Source: an uncultured Spartobacteria bacterium (GTDB lineage: Bacteria > Verrucomicrobiota > Verrucomicrobiia > Chthoniobacterales > Chthoniobacteraceae). Taken from it: a stretch of DNA of 64,000 nucleotides. The notes under the pieces are model-generated. The model worked only from the letters and a program-made list of their open reading frames with translations, was not told the origin of the DNA and made no database searches. Location: contig CAIURC010000063.1 in assembly GCA_903901425.1 (NCBI GenBank), forward strand, positions 62,001-126,000. Reading direction: 5' to 3'. The position numbers and the translations under genes are program-made. Below, piece after piece: positions 24,952-33,577 of this stretch (positions are counted from its first letter, which is position 1; every line of letters starts with the position of its first letter).

Positions 24952-25656
24952 TCAGGGGGTTTTCAAAACGATGTCCTTGAAGGAAACCTGCATTGGGGGA
25001 CCCGCGTGAATTTGGAGCGCAAGCACGCCGGCCTTGGCTCCCACCGCCGTCTCGTCCGTCACGTCGATGGTCTGTTTTCCGTTGATGAAATGCTGAAGGT
25101 GGTTCCCCCGGGCAACAATCTTGTACTCATTCCAGTCGTCGGCCTTGATAGTGGCCTGGATCTCGTCCGAATTGCCCACTTCGCCCGTGACCGTGAGCTT
25201 GGGCTTGCGGGGGTCTTCACCGTCGGAGACCACCACTTTCTGCCCCCGCTTGGCCAGAATCCCACGGCCTTTTTCCTCGTAAAGAATTCCACTGTAGGTT
25301 TTGCCGGCTTCAAAGTCTGCCTGATACCCGCTGACCACGAATCCGGCCGGATCCACGATCTTGCTCCTGTACTGGACACCGGAGTTGGCAAATCCCTTCT
25401 CGTTTCCGGCATGGGTCTTGTACTTGAACGAGAGTTCAAAGTCTGAAACCTCGCCATTTTTCCAGATCAGGAAGGAGTTGCCCTTGAGTGGGTTTTCCGC
25501 GGTGGTGGTTCCGACGATGGCCCCCTCCTTGACGCTCCAGAGATCCATGTTTCCCTCCCAGCCGGAAAGGTCCTTCCCGTTAAAGAGTGGTTGTTCACCC
25601 GCAAGAACGGGGGTGGCAGCGAGGGCGAACAGGCAGAGAGCGCGTAGGGGATTCAT
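24952..25656 (-). CDS. Secreted DUF1080 (3-keto-disaccharide hydrolase-like) protein
   Basis: 234 aa. Signal peptide LRALCLFALAATPVLAGE, then LFNGKDLSGWEGN, the opening signature of DUF1080, with NSGVQYRSKI, GYQADFEAGKTYSGILYEE, WNEYKIVARGNHLQHFINGK and GVLALQIHAGPPMQVSFKDIVLK. The domain is a concanavalin-like beta sandwich; some members hydrolyse 3-keto-glycosides. It is upstream of, and likely co-transcribed with, the ThuA gene. Together they point to extracytoplasmic sugar processing. Confidence 0.93.
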   Translation of the reverse strand: MNPLRALCLFALAATPVLAGEQPLFNGKDLSGWEGNMDLWSVKEGAIVGTTTAENPLKGNSFLIWKNGEVSDFELSFKYKTHAGNEKGFANSGVQYRSKIVDPAGFVVSGYQADFEAGKTYSGILYEEKGRGILAKRGQKVVVSDGEDPRKPKLTVTGEVGNSDEIQATIKADDWNEYKIVARGNHLQHFINGKQTIDVTDETAVGAKAGVLALQIHAGPPMQVSFKDIVLKTP

Positions 25657-25713
25657 GGTGCAGTTAAGTCGGATCGGGACTGTTTTCTTAGAGGGCAGGG
25701 CAGGGGTGCGTAA

Positions 25714-25749
25714 ATAAAAAGCGCCGGGAGGGCAGAACCCTCCCGGCGC
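25714..25749 (-). terminator. Rho-independent terminator of the outer-membrane protein gene
   Basis: Perfect 12-bp stem GCGCCGGGAGGG / CCCTCCCGGCGC with a five-base loop. On the minus strand it is followed by TTTTTATTTA. It sits 14 bases past the stop of the beta-barrel gene. Confidence 0.92.
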
Positions 25750-25762
25750 AAAAGGTCAGAGA

Positions 25763-26290
25763 TTAGAATACAACGCGTATGCCGATCCGGGCCTGGGAAG
25801 CGTCGAAGTCAGCGCCACCCCATGTGTAACGGCCTTCGCCGAACACGCCGAACTGGTCTGTGGCGCGCCATTCCAAGCCGCCCCCAACCAGCCACGTGCC
25901 ATTGGTCACTCCATTGGCCTGAACGCCGCCGCCACCGAAAACGTAGGGGGCGAGGCAGAAGCTGCCCAGTTCGAGCGGGTACCGGGCGATGAGGCGGGCG
26001 GTGACATCAAACACCCCCTGAACCCCGCCGTTGTAGACGTTGCCGTCAACCCCAACACCGAAATGGCGCTGGAAGAAATAGTTCACCCCAATGCCGCCGC
26101 CAAAACCGTCATCGTGAGCGCTGCCGCTGCTCGGGGCCGTGAACGAACCAAACAGGTCCACCTGGAGTTCGGTGTCCTTGAAGCAGGGTTCGGCCACCTG
26201 CTTGATTTCTTTTCCGCTGACTTCATGTCCCGCAAACGCGCTGGAGGAGGCGAGTGCAAGGCCGGCAAGGACGAGGAGGTTTTTATTCAT
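25763..26290 (-). CDS. Small outer-membrane beta-barrel protein
   Basis: 175 aa. Signal peptide KNLLVLAGLALASSSAFAGHE, then alternating-residue strands with many Gly and aromatic residues: DGFGGGIGVNYFFQRHFGVGVDG, YVFGGGGVQANGV, WLVGGGLEWRATDQFGVFGEGRYTW. The final strand, SQARIGIRVVF, ends in Phe as needed for outer-membrane insertion. The length suits an eight-stranded OmpA-like or OmpW-like barrel. It has its own terminator and a 278-base divergent upstream region shared with prs, suggesting a single-gene transcript. Confidence 0.85.
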   Translation of the reverse strand: MNKNLLVLAGLALASSSAFAGHEVSGKEIKQVAEPCFKDTELQVDLFGSFTAPSSGSAHDDGFGGGIGVNYFFQRHFGVGVDGNVYNGGVQGVFDVTARLIARYPLELGSFCLAPYVFGGGGVQANGVTNGTWLVGGGLEWRATDQFGVFGEGRYTWGGADFDASQARIGIRVVF

Positions 26291-26568
26291 GAGGAATTGG
26301 GTCTTTTCTTAGTTGGCGATCCAGAGCTTCGCTGCCTCCGCTTTTGGGAATGGCAGAGCTCAGCCCAGGTGCGCCGAAGTCCACTATGGAGATCCCGAAA
26401 GCCTGTAAAGGCTAAATTAACCCATCCGGGGTGGCGCCTGATGCCCCTTGTGGTGAAAAAGCAACAGGGTCTCACCCCCGGGAAGAGAGGGGTGCTCCCA
26501 CAGATTTCGCTTTTTCCATTTGTGTTTCCCGTCGCGATCCCTATTGTCACCGTCCCGCTTTTCCAAAA

Positions 26569-27534
26569 ATGCTGCGCGAAAGGTCAGAACTGAAGATATT
26601 TGCCGGATCGGCACACCGAGAGCTTGCCCGGCGAATCTGTGCGTGCGTCGGTAAGGAACTGGGCCAAGCCACGGTCACGTCCTTCCCAGATGGTGAGACG
26701 TACGTGAAGTACGACGAAAACATTCGCGGTCGCGACGTGTTCATCGTCCAACCGACCTGTCCTCCCACCAACCAGAACCTCATGGAGCTGCTGATCATGG
26801 TGGACGCCGCCAGGCGGGCCAGCGCCGCGCGGATCACCGCGGTCATTCCATTTTTCGGGTATGCCCGGCAGGACCGGAAGGATCAACCGCGGGTGCCGAT
26901 CACGGCCAAACTCGTGGCCAATCTCCTGACGGCCGCCGGCGTGAGCCGGGTGTTGACCATGGATCTGCATGCCCAGCAGGTGGCTGGATTTTTTGATATC
27001 CCGGTGGATCACCTTTTTGCGGCGCCGGTTCTCATCAGGCACCTTTTGGGGCGGGATTTGAATGATTTGATTGTTGTCTCGCCGGATGTCGGTGGTTTGA
27101 AGATGGCGTCTGCCTATTCCCAGGCTTTGAAGACGGGGCTCGCGATCGTGGCCAAGCGCAGGAAAAGCCCAACGGAGATTGAGGCAATGAACGTGATCGG
27201 GGATGTTGAGGGGCGCCGGGTGCTCTTGGTGGACGACCTCACGGAGACTGCGGGCACGCTGACCAGCGCGGCCAAGATCCTCAGGGAACGTGGTGCGGCG
27301 ACGGTGATGGCGGCGGTTTCCCACGCGGTGCTCTCGGATCTGGCCATTGAACGGCTCAAAGCCTCCGAGATCAGCGAGTTGATCACGACCAACAGCGTTC
27401 CTGTGCGTGACGGGGAGGGCTTCCCAATCCGTGAATTGTGCATTGCGGAACTGCTGGCTGAGGGGATCCAGCGGATTCACTGCGACGAGTCGGTCTCCGA
27501 CCTGTTCAAAATCAGCGAGCACCAGAAAGTTTAG
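26569..27534 (+). CDS. prs: Ribose-phosphate pyrophosphokinase
   Basis: 321 aa from ATG 26569 (MLRERSELKIFAGSAHRELA), which matches the family opening; the track ORF starts too early. Motifs: SFPDGETYVKYDENIRGRDVFIVQPT, the FFGYARQDRKDQPRVPI ATP-binding flexible loop, TMDLHAQQVAGFFDIPVDH, and the PRPP-binding loop DDLTETAGTL (usually DDxxDTxGT, here with Glu replacing one Asp). It makes PRPP from ribose 5-phosphate and ATP for nucleotide and amino-acid synthesis. It heads a run prs-rplY-pth-rpsF-ssb on the plus strand; prs-rplY-pth is a widespread arrangement. Confidence 0.96.
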   Translation: MLRERSELKIFAGSAHRELARRICACVGKELGQATVTSFPDGETYVKYDENIRGRDVFIVQPTCPPTNQNLMELLIMVDAARRASAARITAVIPFFGYARQDRKDQPRVPITAKLVANLLTAAGVSRVLTMDLHAQQVAGFFDIPVDHLFAAPVLIRHLLGRDLNDLIVVSPDVGGLKMASAYSQALKTGLAIVAKRRKSPTEIEAMNVIGDVEGRRVLLVDDLTETAGTLTSAAKILRERGAATVMAAVSHAVLSDLAIERLKASEISELITTNSVPVRDGEGFPIRELCIAELLAEGIQRIHCDESVSDLFKISEHQKV

Positions 27535-27593
27535 CAGACCCTCTCCAAGCACAGCCGACCCGGATTCAGTTTTACAAAAACACCACTCAAATT

Positions 27594-28241
27594 ATGGCCA
27601 AACAAATCAAGTTGAATGTTCAGACCCGCTCCGAGACAGGGCGCAATGCGGTCAAGAAAATCAAAGGCGCCGGTTTCGTTCCTGCGGTCATCTACGGGAA
27701 ACGCGAGACCCCTGTGAACCTGCAGGTTTCTGCCCGTGAAATTGAAGACCTCCTCAACCATGCCACCGGTGAAAACGTGCTGGTTGAACTCGAAATGGGC
27801 GGAGCTGGACAGAGCCGTCTGGCCCTGATTCAGGAAGTTCAGCACCATCCGGTGCGCCGGAACGTCCTTCATGTGGATTTCCACGCGGTCAATCCGAACG
27901 AGGCCCTGCACGCTCATGTCCCGATTGAAGTCCGCGGCGAGCCCACTGGCGTGAAGAACCGTGGCGGCCTGCTCGAGGTGAGCCTCCATTCGCTCGAGGT
28001 GGAGTGCCTGCCCAAGGATCTGCCCGAATGCATCGTGGTCGACGTCTCTGCGTTGGACCTCGGAGAAGCTGTTCACATCTCCCAGCTTCAGTTGCCCGCA
28101 GGCGTTGTTGCACGCGGGAACCCGGAACAGACGGTCCTTCACGTTTCCGCTCCGAAGACCGATTCGGGTGCTGAGGCCGGCGGTCCCACCCAGCCCGAAG
28201 TTTTGAAGGAAAAGAAACCTGCGGCTGCAGCCAAGAAGTAG
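27594..28241 (+). CDS. rplY: 50S ribosomal protein L25, long CTC form
   Basis: 215 aa. The N-terminal L25 domain (LNVQTRSETGRNAVKKIKGAGFVPAVIYG) binds 5S rRNA. The C-terminal TL5/CTC-type extension (VPIEVRGEPTGVKNRGGLLEVSLHSLEVECLPKDLPECIVVDVSAL) matches the general-stress form, followed by a Lys/Ala/Pro-rich tail. It is in the standard prs-rplY-pth order. Confidence 0.96.
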   Translation: MAKQIKLNVQTRSETGRNAVKKIKGAGFVPAVIYGKRETPVNLQVSAREIEDLLNHATGENVLVELEMGGAGQSRLALIQEVQHHPVRRNVLHVDFHAVNPNEALHAHVPIEVRGEPTGVKNRGGLLEVSLHSLEVECLPKDLPECIVVDVSALDLGEAVHISQLQLPAGVVARGNPEQTVLHVSAPKTDSGAEAGGPTQPEVLKEKKPAAAAKK

Positions 28242-28301
28242 CCCGGCACCTGTGCGGAATTCTTCCCTGCAACCGGCGAGTCATGAGTCCAGTTGGGATC
28301 C

Positions 28302-28874
28302 ATGGATGTTCGATTGATTGTGGGGCTTGGAAATCCGGGGTCGGAATACAGCAGGACGCGGCATAACGTGGGATTCATGATTTTGGATCATCTGGCTGAA
28401 TCGCAGGGCACAACTTTCCGGGCTGAAAAAGCTTGGAAAGCCCATGCCGCCCGTGCGGGTGGCCTGCAACTGCTGAAGCCCCAGACTTACATGAATCTGA
28501 GCGGGGAGTCGGTCCAAGCGGCCGCGCGTTTTTACAAGGTCGATCCGCAGCAGGTTCTCGTGGTTCTTGACGACCTCTCTTTGCCCCTCGGGAAGCTCCG
28601 CTTCAGGACCGGAGGCGGTTCAGGCGGTCACAGAGGTCTGCAGTCGATCCTCGAGTGCCTCGGAACCCACTCGGTTCCTCGACTGCGGGTCGGAATTGGC
28701 GAGCCCGTTTGCAACTCCGGTTCAGACCGGGACGCCCGGGTGGTGGACCATGTTCTGGGAAAGTTTTCCGCTGAAGAAGATGAGGCGCTGCCCGCAATTT
28801 TGAAGAACGCAAAGGAAGCGATTGAATGTGCGTGTCAGCAGGGGCTGACGGTCGCCATGAACCAATACAATTAA
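28302..28874 (+). CDS. pth: Peptidyl-tRNA hydrolase
   Basis: 190 aa from ATG 28302 (MDVRLIVGLGNPGSEY); the track's TTG adds three residues. It has the active-site region GLGNPGSEYSRTRHNVGF with the catalytic His, LLKPQTYMNLSGESV with the substrate-binding Asn, and the DDLSLPLGKLRFRTGGGSGGHRGLQSI block. It releases tRNA from dropped-off peptidyl-tRNA. It lies 60 bases after rplY. Confidence 0.97.
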   Translation: MDVRLIVGLGNPGSEYSRTRHNVGFMILDHLAESQGTTFRAEKAWKAHAARAGGLQLLKPQTYMNLSGESVQAAARFYKVDPQQVLVVLDDLSLPLGKLRFRTGGGSGGHRGLQSILECLGTHSVPRLRVGIGEPVCNSGSDRDARVVDHVLGKFSAEEDEALPAILKNAKEAIECACQQGLTVAMNQYN

Positions 28875-28905
28875 CCCCTGATCAAGAATCCAAACTAATC
28901 CATCC

Positions 28906-29214
28906 ATGAAAAACCGATACGAAGGACTGTTCATTTTGAACGTCAAAGGAAGCGAAGAAACCGCCAAGGACATGGTTGAGCGCATCGAGAAGGATTTCGC
29001 CAAGGAAGGCGCCCAGATCGAAACCGTTCAGCGTCTCGAGCGCCGCAGGTTCAGTTATGCCGCCGGGACCCTGGACAGCGGCTATTACGTCAATTTCATT
29101 TTCCGCGCCGAACCGGCTTCGATCGGTAAACTCAGGGCTCGCTTTAAGCTGGATGAGGAAGTGTATCGTCAGCACTACAAGAAGCTCGAAGCCAAGGCCG
29201 CTGCAGCGGCCTAA
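28906..29214 (+). CDS. rpsF: 30S ribosomal protein S6
   Basis: 102 aa. MKNRYEGLFILNVKGSEE, RRFSYAAGTLDSGYYVNFIFRAEP and the closing LDEEVYRQHYKKLE are S6 features. It binds S18 on the 30S platform. It is followed by ssb as in many bacteria. The usual downstream rpsR (S18) and rplI (L9) are not in this cluster. Confidence 0.96.
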   Translation: MKNRYEGLFILNVKGSEETAKDMVERIEKDFAKEGAQIETVQRLERRRFSYAAGTLDSGYYVNFIFRAEPASIGKLRARFKLDEEVYRQHYKKLEAKAAAAA

Positions 29215-29287
29215 GCTCCAGATCCCGCCCCGGGGCCTTCAACACCGCAAGGGACCGGCAACGGATTCCCAATAAGCCCACTGAACT

Positions 29288-29749
29288 ATGGCCAGTCTGA
29301 ACAAAGTCATGTTGATCGGGAACCTCACCCGGGATCCCGAGATCAAGTACACGCCAAAGGGCACCGCGATCGCGCAGATCGGTCTGGCCGTCAATCGGAC
29401 GTGGAGTAACGAGGCGGGCCAGAAACAGGAGGAAACCACATTTGTCGATATTGAGTTCTTCGGACGCAATGCCGAGATCGCTGGTGAGTACCTCAAAAAA
29501 GGCCGTCCCGCTTACATTGAGGGTCGACTGAAACTCGACAGCTGGGAGGACAAACAGTCCGGTCAGAAGCGCAGCCGGTTGAAAGTCATTGGGGAGAGCC
29601 TGCTTCTTCTTGGAAGTCGCGAGGGCGGCGGCTCCGGAGGTCAGGACGAGCCGAGGCCGCGTTCTCAGGGGGCACCGAATCGGATGCCTCCTCCTAAGAC
29701 AGCACCAGATCCCGACTTGGACGCTGCGGATGATGACATTCCGTTCTGA
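29288..29749 (+). CDS. ssb: Single-stranded DNA-binding protein
   Basis: 153 aa. The OB-fold begins MASLNKVMLIGNLTRDPEIKYTPKGTAIAQIGLAVNR and includes TTFVDIEFFGRNAEIAGEYLKKG. A Gly/Pro-rich linker leads to the acidic tip DAADDDIPF that recruits replication and repair partners. A strong terminator follows. Confidence 0.97.
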   Translation: MASLNKVMLIGNLTRDPEIKYTPKGTAIAQIGLAVNRTWSNEAGQKQEETTFVDIEFFGRNAEIAGEYLKKGRPAYIEGRLKLDSWEDKQSGQKRSRLKVIGESLLLLGSREGGGSGGQDEPRPRSQGAPNRMPPPKTAPDPDLDAADDDIPF

Positions 29750-29805
29750 GTCTTCCGGGTGCCGCGCATCGGCCAGTTGGACTGAGAGCTATCATTGAAA
29801 ATGTG

Positions 29806-29838
29806 AATCCGGCCGTTCCTTGAGGGAACGGCCGGATT
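29806..29838 (+). terminator. Bidirectional terminator between ssb and the opcA-like gene
   Basis: Stem AATCCGGCCGTTCC / GGGAACGGCCGGATT with loop TTGA, followed by TTACTTTC on the plus strand and by a T-containing run on the minus strand. It lies between convergent genes and can serve both. Confidence 0.85.
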
Positions 29839-29870
29839 TACTTTCAACTGATTGTGTGGCCGGGTGGGCC

Positions 29871-30929
29871 TTAAAGGTAGGCCTCGCAGGCCGCCAGAGC
29901 CTTCAGATAAACCCGGTGCGGTCCACCGGACCCAATCTCCTCCAGCAGCAGCCGCGCAGTGGCGTTGTCGCCGGCGGGCAGCAGGTGGTGATAATGGCGG
30001 TCCAGACGGTCCAAACGGACTTCAATCCGGAAAAAGTCGCCAGCATGATCCCTCTGGCAGAGAATCGCGCCTCCTGCGGAGTGAAGCTCGCAACGACTGA
30101 TGGAGCGGCCTGTTTCCTCCCGGACATCAAACTGGATTCTACGCCCCTGCGGGGATACAAAGGTGAAGCCGTCGGCGCTTTCCCGAACCGGTTCGAGGCG
30201 GAGTTGAGCGGTGAACCACCCCAGCAAGAGCAGCGCCGTGGATCGGAACTCCGCGGAGTGCGCAATGACAATCGTGTGCAGGTCTTCCAATAGCGCCAAG
30301 TTGGCCGGATGGTCGAGCATTTGCGCCATGGCCTGTCTGAGATGGAGCGTTCTGGTCCAGTTGAGGTCACAGAGCACCGTGCGACACCGGGTAGTGCTCA
30401 GCGCCGCCCGGATTCTGCCGATCTGGATCCGCGGCTCGAGCCAAAGATGGCTGTCAAAAATGAGTCGGTCCACCCATGCTAGGAGCTCCGAATTTACAGG
30501 TTCGGGGAATTCCCCCTGCCACCACAGGAACAAAGGCAGGTCGCTGTCCAGGCTGGTGTACAGAATGTTTGGAATCCGGTTTCCAGTGTTCCCTTCAAAG
30601 TAAAATGACACCTGCTCGCAGCAGACCTGCTTTGAGCCCGCCCTCGAAAGGTGGCAGTGCGCGTTGATCCATGCACGGATCTGGTCTGGCCCAGTCCCGG
30701 GATTCGACCCGATGAGCAGCGCCCGGCATGCATGCGTCCGGGTGAACTCCATGAGGAGTTCTGTGTTGGCGCGCATCGCTGTCTCACCCTGACAGAGTAC
30801 CGCAAAGTTCATCAGAGACGCGCGGGTGCTGATCCCTGCGTCACGGTCCCAGAGTTTCTTCAGTTCCCTTGAGATCTGGGCAGGATCCACCGGCGATCCA
30901 AGCGGGATGGATTCAATGGCGTCGCCCAT
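29871..30929 (-). CDS. OpcA-like glucose-6-phosphate dehydrogenase assembly protein
   Basis: 352 aa from ATG 30929. A near-perfect Shine-Dalgarno AGGAGGA just upstream and the adjoining zwf stop (one base before) fix this start; the track ORF begins 64 residues too early. N-terminal helical part SRELKKLWDRDAGISTRASLMNFAVLC, then THACRALLIGSNPG, HCHLSRAGSKQVCCEQVSFYFEGN, SLDSDLPLFLWWQGEFPEPVNSELLAWVDRLIFDS. This is the layout of OpcA/SubI proteins known from cyanobacteria and actinobacteria to activate or assemble Zwf. Coupling to zwf supports the call. Confidence 0.85.
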   Translation of the reverse strand: MGDAIESIPLGSPVDPAQISRELKKLWDRDAGISTRASLMNFAVLCQGETAMRANTELLMEFTRTHACRALLIGSNPGTGPDQIRAWINAHCHLSRAGSKQVCCEQVSFYFEGNTGNRIPNILYTSLDSDLPLFLWWQGEFPEPVNSELLAWVDRLIFDSHLWLEPRIQIGRIRAALSTTRCRTVLCDLNWTRTLHLRQAMAQMLDHPANLALLEDLHTIVIAHSAEFRSTALLLLGWFTAQLRLEPVRESADGFTFVSPQGRRIQFDVREETGRSISRCELHSAGGAILCQRDHAGDFFRIEVRLDRLDRHYHHLLPAGDNATARLLLEEIGSGGPHRVYLKALAACEAYL

Positions 30930-30930
30930 C

Positions 30931-32472
30931 TCACATCCTCCTCCAGGAGCGTCCATCTCGTTCGAGCAGGGCGTCTGCTTCTGGCGGGCCCCAAGAACCG
31001 GAAGCATAGGCACAGAGGGGAGGGGGAGTCGGGTGCTGGTGCCAGGCAGCCTCGATCCGGTCCACAAACTCCCATGCCCCCTCGACCTCGTCGCGCCGGG
31101 CAAAAAGCGTGGCATCCCCACTCATGGCGTCAAGAAGCAGCCTTTCGTAGGCCTCTGGCGAAGCCTTCCCAAAGCTGGTCCCATAGTGGAAATCCATCTT
31201 CACAGGTTCCACTTTGACCGAGGCCCCCGGATGCTTGGCCTGAATCCGGAGCGAAATTCCTTCATCAGGCTGGATTCGAATGACCAAGACATTCGGGCCC
31301 ACTGACAAGTCCCGGTTGAACAGGACACCGGGCACGTTTTTAAACTGCACGGCGATTTCCGTCCCTCCCTTGGCCAAGCGTTTGCCGACCCGGACATAGA
31401 ACGGCACTCCCGCCCAGCGCCAGTTGTCCACATGGACTTTCAGGGCGACATAGGTCTCGGTCATCGACTCCGGTGAAACGCGGTCCTCGGAACGGTAGGC
31501 TGGGACTTCGCGGCCCTGGATGGAGCCGGCCGCATACTGTCCGCGGACCACATCCTGCGCGACAGCCTCGGGGGAGAGTGGGCGCAAAGCGCGAACCACC
31601 TTCACTTTTTCATCGCGGACACTGTCTGCTGCGAGGTCGGTGGGGGGTTCCATGGCAACCAGACAGAGCAGCTGCAGAAGATGGTTCTGGACCATGTCCC
31701 GGAGTGCTCCTGAACTTTCGTAGTAGGGGCCCCTGCCTTCCACACCCAGCGGTTCCGCGGCAGTGATCTGGACATGGTCGATATAGCGGTTGTTCCAGAG
31801 GGGTTCGAAGATCGCGTTGGCGAACCGGAGCACCATGATGTTCTGGGCGGTTTCCTTGCCCAAATAATGGTCTATCCGGTAGGTGTCCTTCTCACTGAAG
31901 ACATTGTTCACCACTTCGTTCAGGGAGCGTGCCGAAGGGAGATCTGTCCCAAACGGCTTTTCCACAATGACCCGGGCCCACGAACCCGGGCCGGCTTGAT
32001 TGAGGCCGACGGCTGCCAGTTTCTCCAAGATCCCCCCGAATTCGCCGGGCGCAACCGACAGGTAAAAAAGGCGGTTGCCTCGCGTGTTCCGTTCCCGGTC
32101 GAGTTGGTCCAGTCGTTCCGCAAGGCGCTGGTAACCCTCCAAGTCACCAAACTCGCTGCGGTGGTAAAAAATCCGGTCAGCAAAGCTCTGCCAGAGCTCC
32201 TCGTTCAAGCCCTGCCGCGAGAATTTCCGGGTCGCTTCCTCCAATTCAGAACGGAAGGAGGCATCCGACTTTTCCCGGCGGGCAAAGCCAACCACTGAGA
32301 GTGCCGCAGGAAGATCGCCGTCTGCCGCAATGTTGTAGAGCGCGGGGATTAGTTTCCGATAGGTCAGGTCGCCGGAGGCACCAAAGATGACCACCGTGCA
32401 GGGTTGCGGCATGGGGCGGTTGGAAAGGCCCTCCCGCAGCGGGTTGGAAGAACGTTCAGGGTGCGTGCTCAT
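30931..32472 (-). CDS. zwf: Glucose-6-phosphate 1-dehydrogenase
   Basis: 513 aa from ATG 32472 (MSTHPERSS); GTG 32502 would add ten residues. NAD(P) site GASGDLTYRKLIPAL, substrate and catalytic motif RIDHYLGKE, ILEKLAAVGLNQ..., VIVEKPFGTDLPSA and PYYESSGALRDMVQNHLLQ are all conserved. It oxidises glucose 6-phosphate to 6-phosphogluconolactone and makes NADPH, the entry to the oxidative pentose phosphate or Entner-Doudoroff route. The opcA-like gene follows after one base. Confidence 0.97.
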   Translation of the reverse strand: MSTHPERSSNPLREGLSNRPMPQPCTVVIFGASGDLTYRKLIPALYNIAADGDLPAALSVVGFARREKSDASFRSELEEATRKFSRQGLNEELWQSFADRIFYHRSEFGDLEGYQRLAERLDQLDRERNTRGNRLFYLSVAPGEFGGILEKLAAVGLNQAGPGSWARVIVEKPFGTDLPSARSLNEVVNNVFSEKDTYRIDHYLGKETAQNIMVLRFANAIFEPLWNNRYIDHVQITAAEPLGVEGRGPYYESSGALRDMVQNHLLQLLCLVAMEPPTDLAADSVRDEKVKVVRALRPLSPEAVAQDVVRGQYAAGSIQGREVPAYRSEDRVSPESMTETYVALKVHVDNWRWAGVPFYVRVGKRLAKGGTEIAVQFKNVPGVLFNRDLSVGPNVLVIRIQPDEGISLRIQAKHPGASVKVEPVKMDFHYGTSFGKASPEAYERLLLDAMSGDATLFARRDEVEGAWEFVDRIEAAWHQHPTPPPLCAYASGSWGPPEADALLERDGRSWRRM

Positions 32473-32557
32473 GGGCTGGAAATGAAAGGGTTTCGCCGAC
32501 ACTGCGCGGGAAGGGCGGTGGATTTCAAGCCGAGTCTGGTGCCAGACCCGGACAGCG

Positions 32558-33577
32558 TCACCATTGGATGACGGAACTGGCCCACGTCAGGCCGCCGCCA
32601 AACACCACGAGCAACACGTATTCGCCCACCTGCATCCGGCCCGTCCGGTTTGCCTCATCCAGTGCGATCGCGACCGCCGCAGCGCTTGTGTTCCCGAAGC
32701 GGTCCAAGTTGATCATGAATTTCTCAAGAGGCAGTTTCATCCGGTCGGCGATTGCCTCGATGATCCGAAGGTTGGCTTGGTGGGGGATGATACAGGCGAG
32801 GTCCTCGAACCGGAGCCCTGATTCCTCCAAAACCGCTTGGGCCGCTGAAAGCATGGCCGTCACCGCCTGCTTGTAGGTTTCCTTTCCGTTCATCCGGATC
32901 GTGTTCAGGCGCTGATCAAAATTCTGGCTCGTCACCGGATTCAGGCAGCCGCCGCCCGGGATATGCAGGATGTCTGCGAGGTTGCCGTTGCTTCCCATGT
33001 GTGTGGCAACAACGCCGTGTCCGCCCGCTCGGTGGCGGAGCACGGCTGCACCGGCCCCGTCCCCAAACAGCACACAGGTGTTGCGGTCCTTCCAATCGAC
33101 AATGGAGGAGAGTTTGTCAGCTCCAATGACCAGAATGGTGGAATAGGTGTGGGAGGTGATGAACTGCTGGGCCACCTCCAGCGCGTAAAGAAAACCGGAG
33201 CAGGCCGCGCTCAGGTCAAAGCACGCCGCACGGGTCGCGCCAATCTTGGCTTGGACGAAGCACGCAGTGCTCGGAAAAAACATGTCGGGGGTGACAGTTG
33301 CCACCAGGATGAGGTCGATTTCCTCCGCTCCAATTCCCGCGTTCTCAAGGGCCGCCATCGCTGCCTTGGCCGCCATCTCGCTGGTGGTTTCCTCAGGACC
33401 CGCAATCCGGCGCTCTCGGATCCCAGTGCGTGTGACGATCCACTCGTCACTGGTTTCGACCATCTTCTCCAGTTCGGCGTTGGTCAGGACGCGCTCCGGG
33501 ACGTGACTCCCGGTGCCGATGATGGAGACGGTGCGTTTAGGCAGGTGTTGCCGTGTGCGGGGCAGGGGAGCGTTCAT
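32558..33577 (-). CDS. fabH: 3-oxoacyl-ACP synthase III
   Basis: 339 aa from ATG 33577, which overlaps the end of plsX by 41 bases; the typical family start would be near SIIGTGSHVPERVLTNAELEKMV. Catalytic Cys in FDLSAACSGFLYALEVA, His in IIPHQANLRIIEA, Asn in FGNTSAAAVAIAL, and the C-terminal FGGGLTWASSVIQW. It condenses acetyl-CoA with malonyl-ACP to start fatty acid synthesis. The rpmF-plsX-fabH order is common in bacteria. Confidence 0.96.
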   Translation of the reverse strand: MNAPLPRTRQHLPKRTVSIIGTGSHVPERVLTNAELEKMVETSDEWIVTRTGIRERRIAGPEETTSEMAAKAAMAALENAGIGAEEIDLILVATVTPDMFFPSTACFVQAKIGATRAACFDLSAACSGFLYALEVAQQFITSHTYSTILVIGADKLSSIVDWKDRNTCVLFGDGAGAAVLRHRAGGHGVVATHMGSNGNLADILHIPGGGCLNPVTSQNFDQRLNTIRMNGKETYKQAVTAMLSAAQAVLEESGLRFEDLACIIPHQANLRIIEAIADRMKLPLEKFMINLDRFGNTSAAAVAIALDEANRTGRMQVGEYVLLVVFGGGLTWASSVIQW

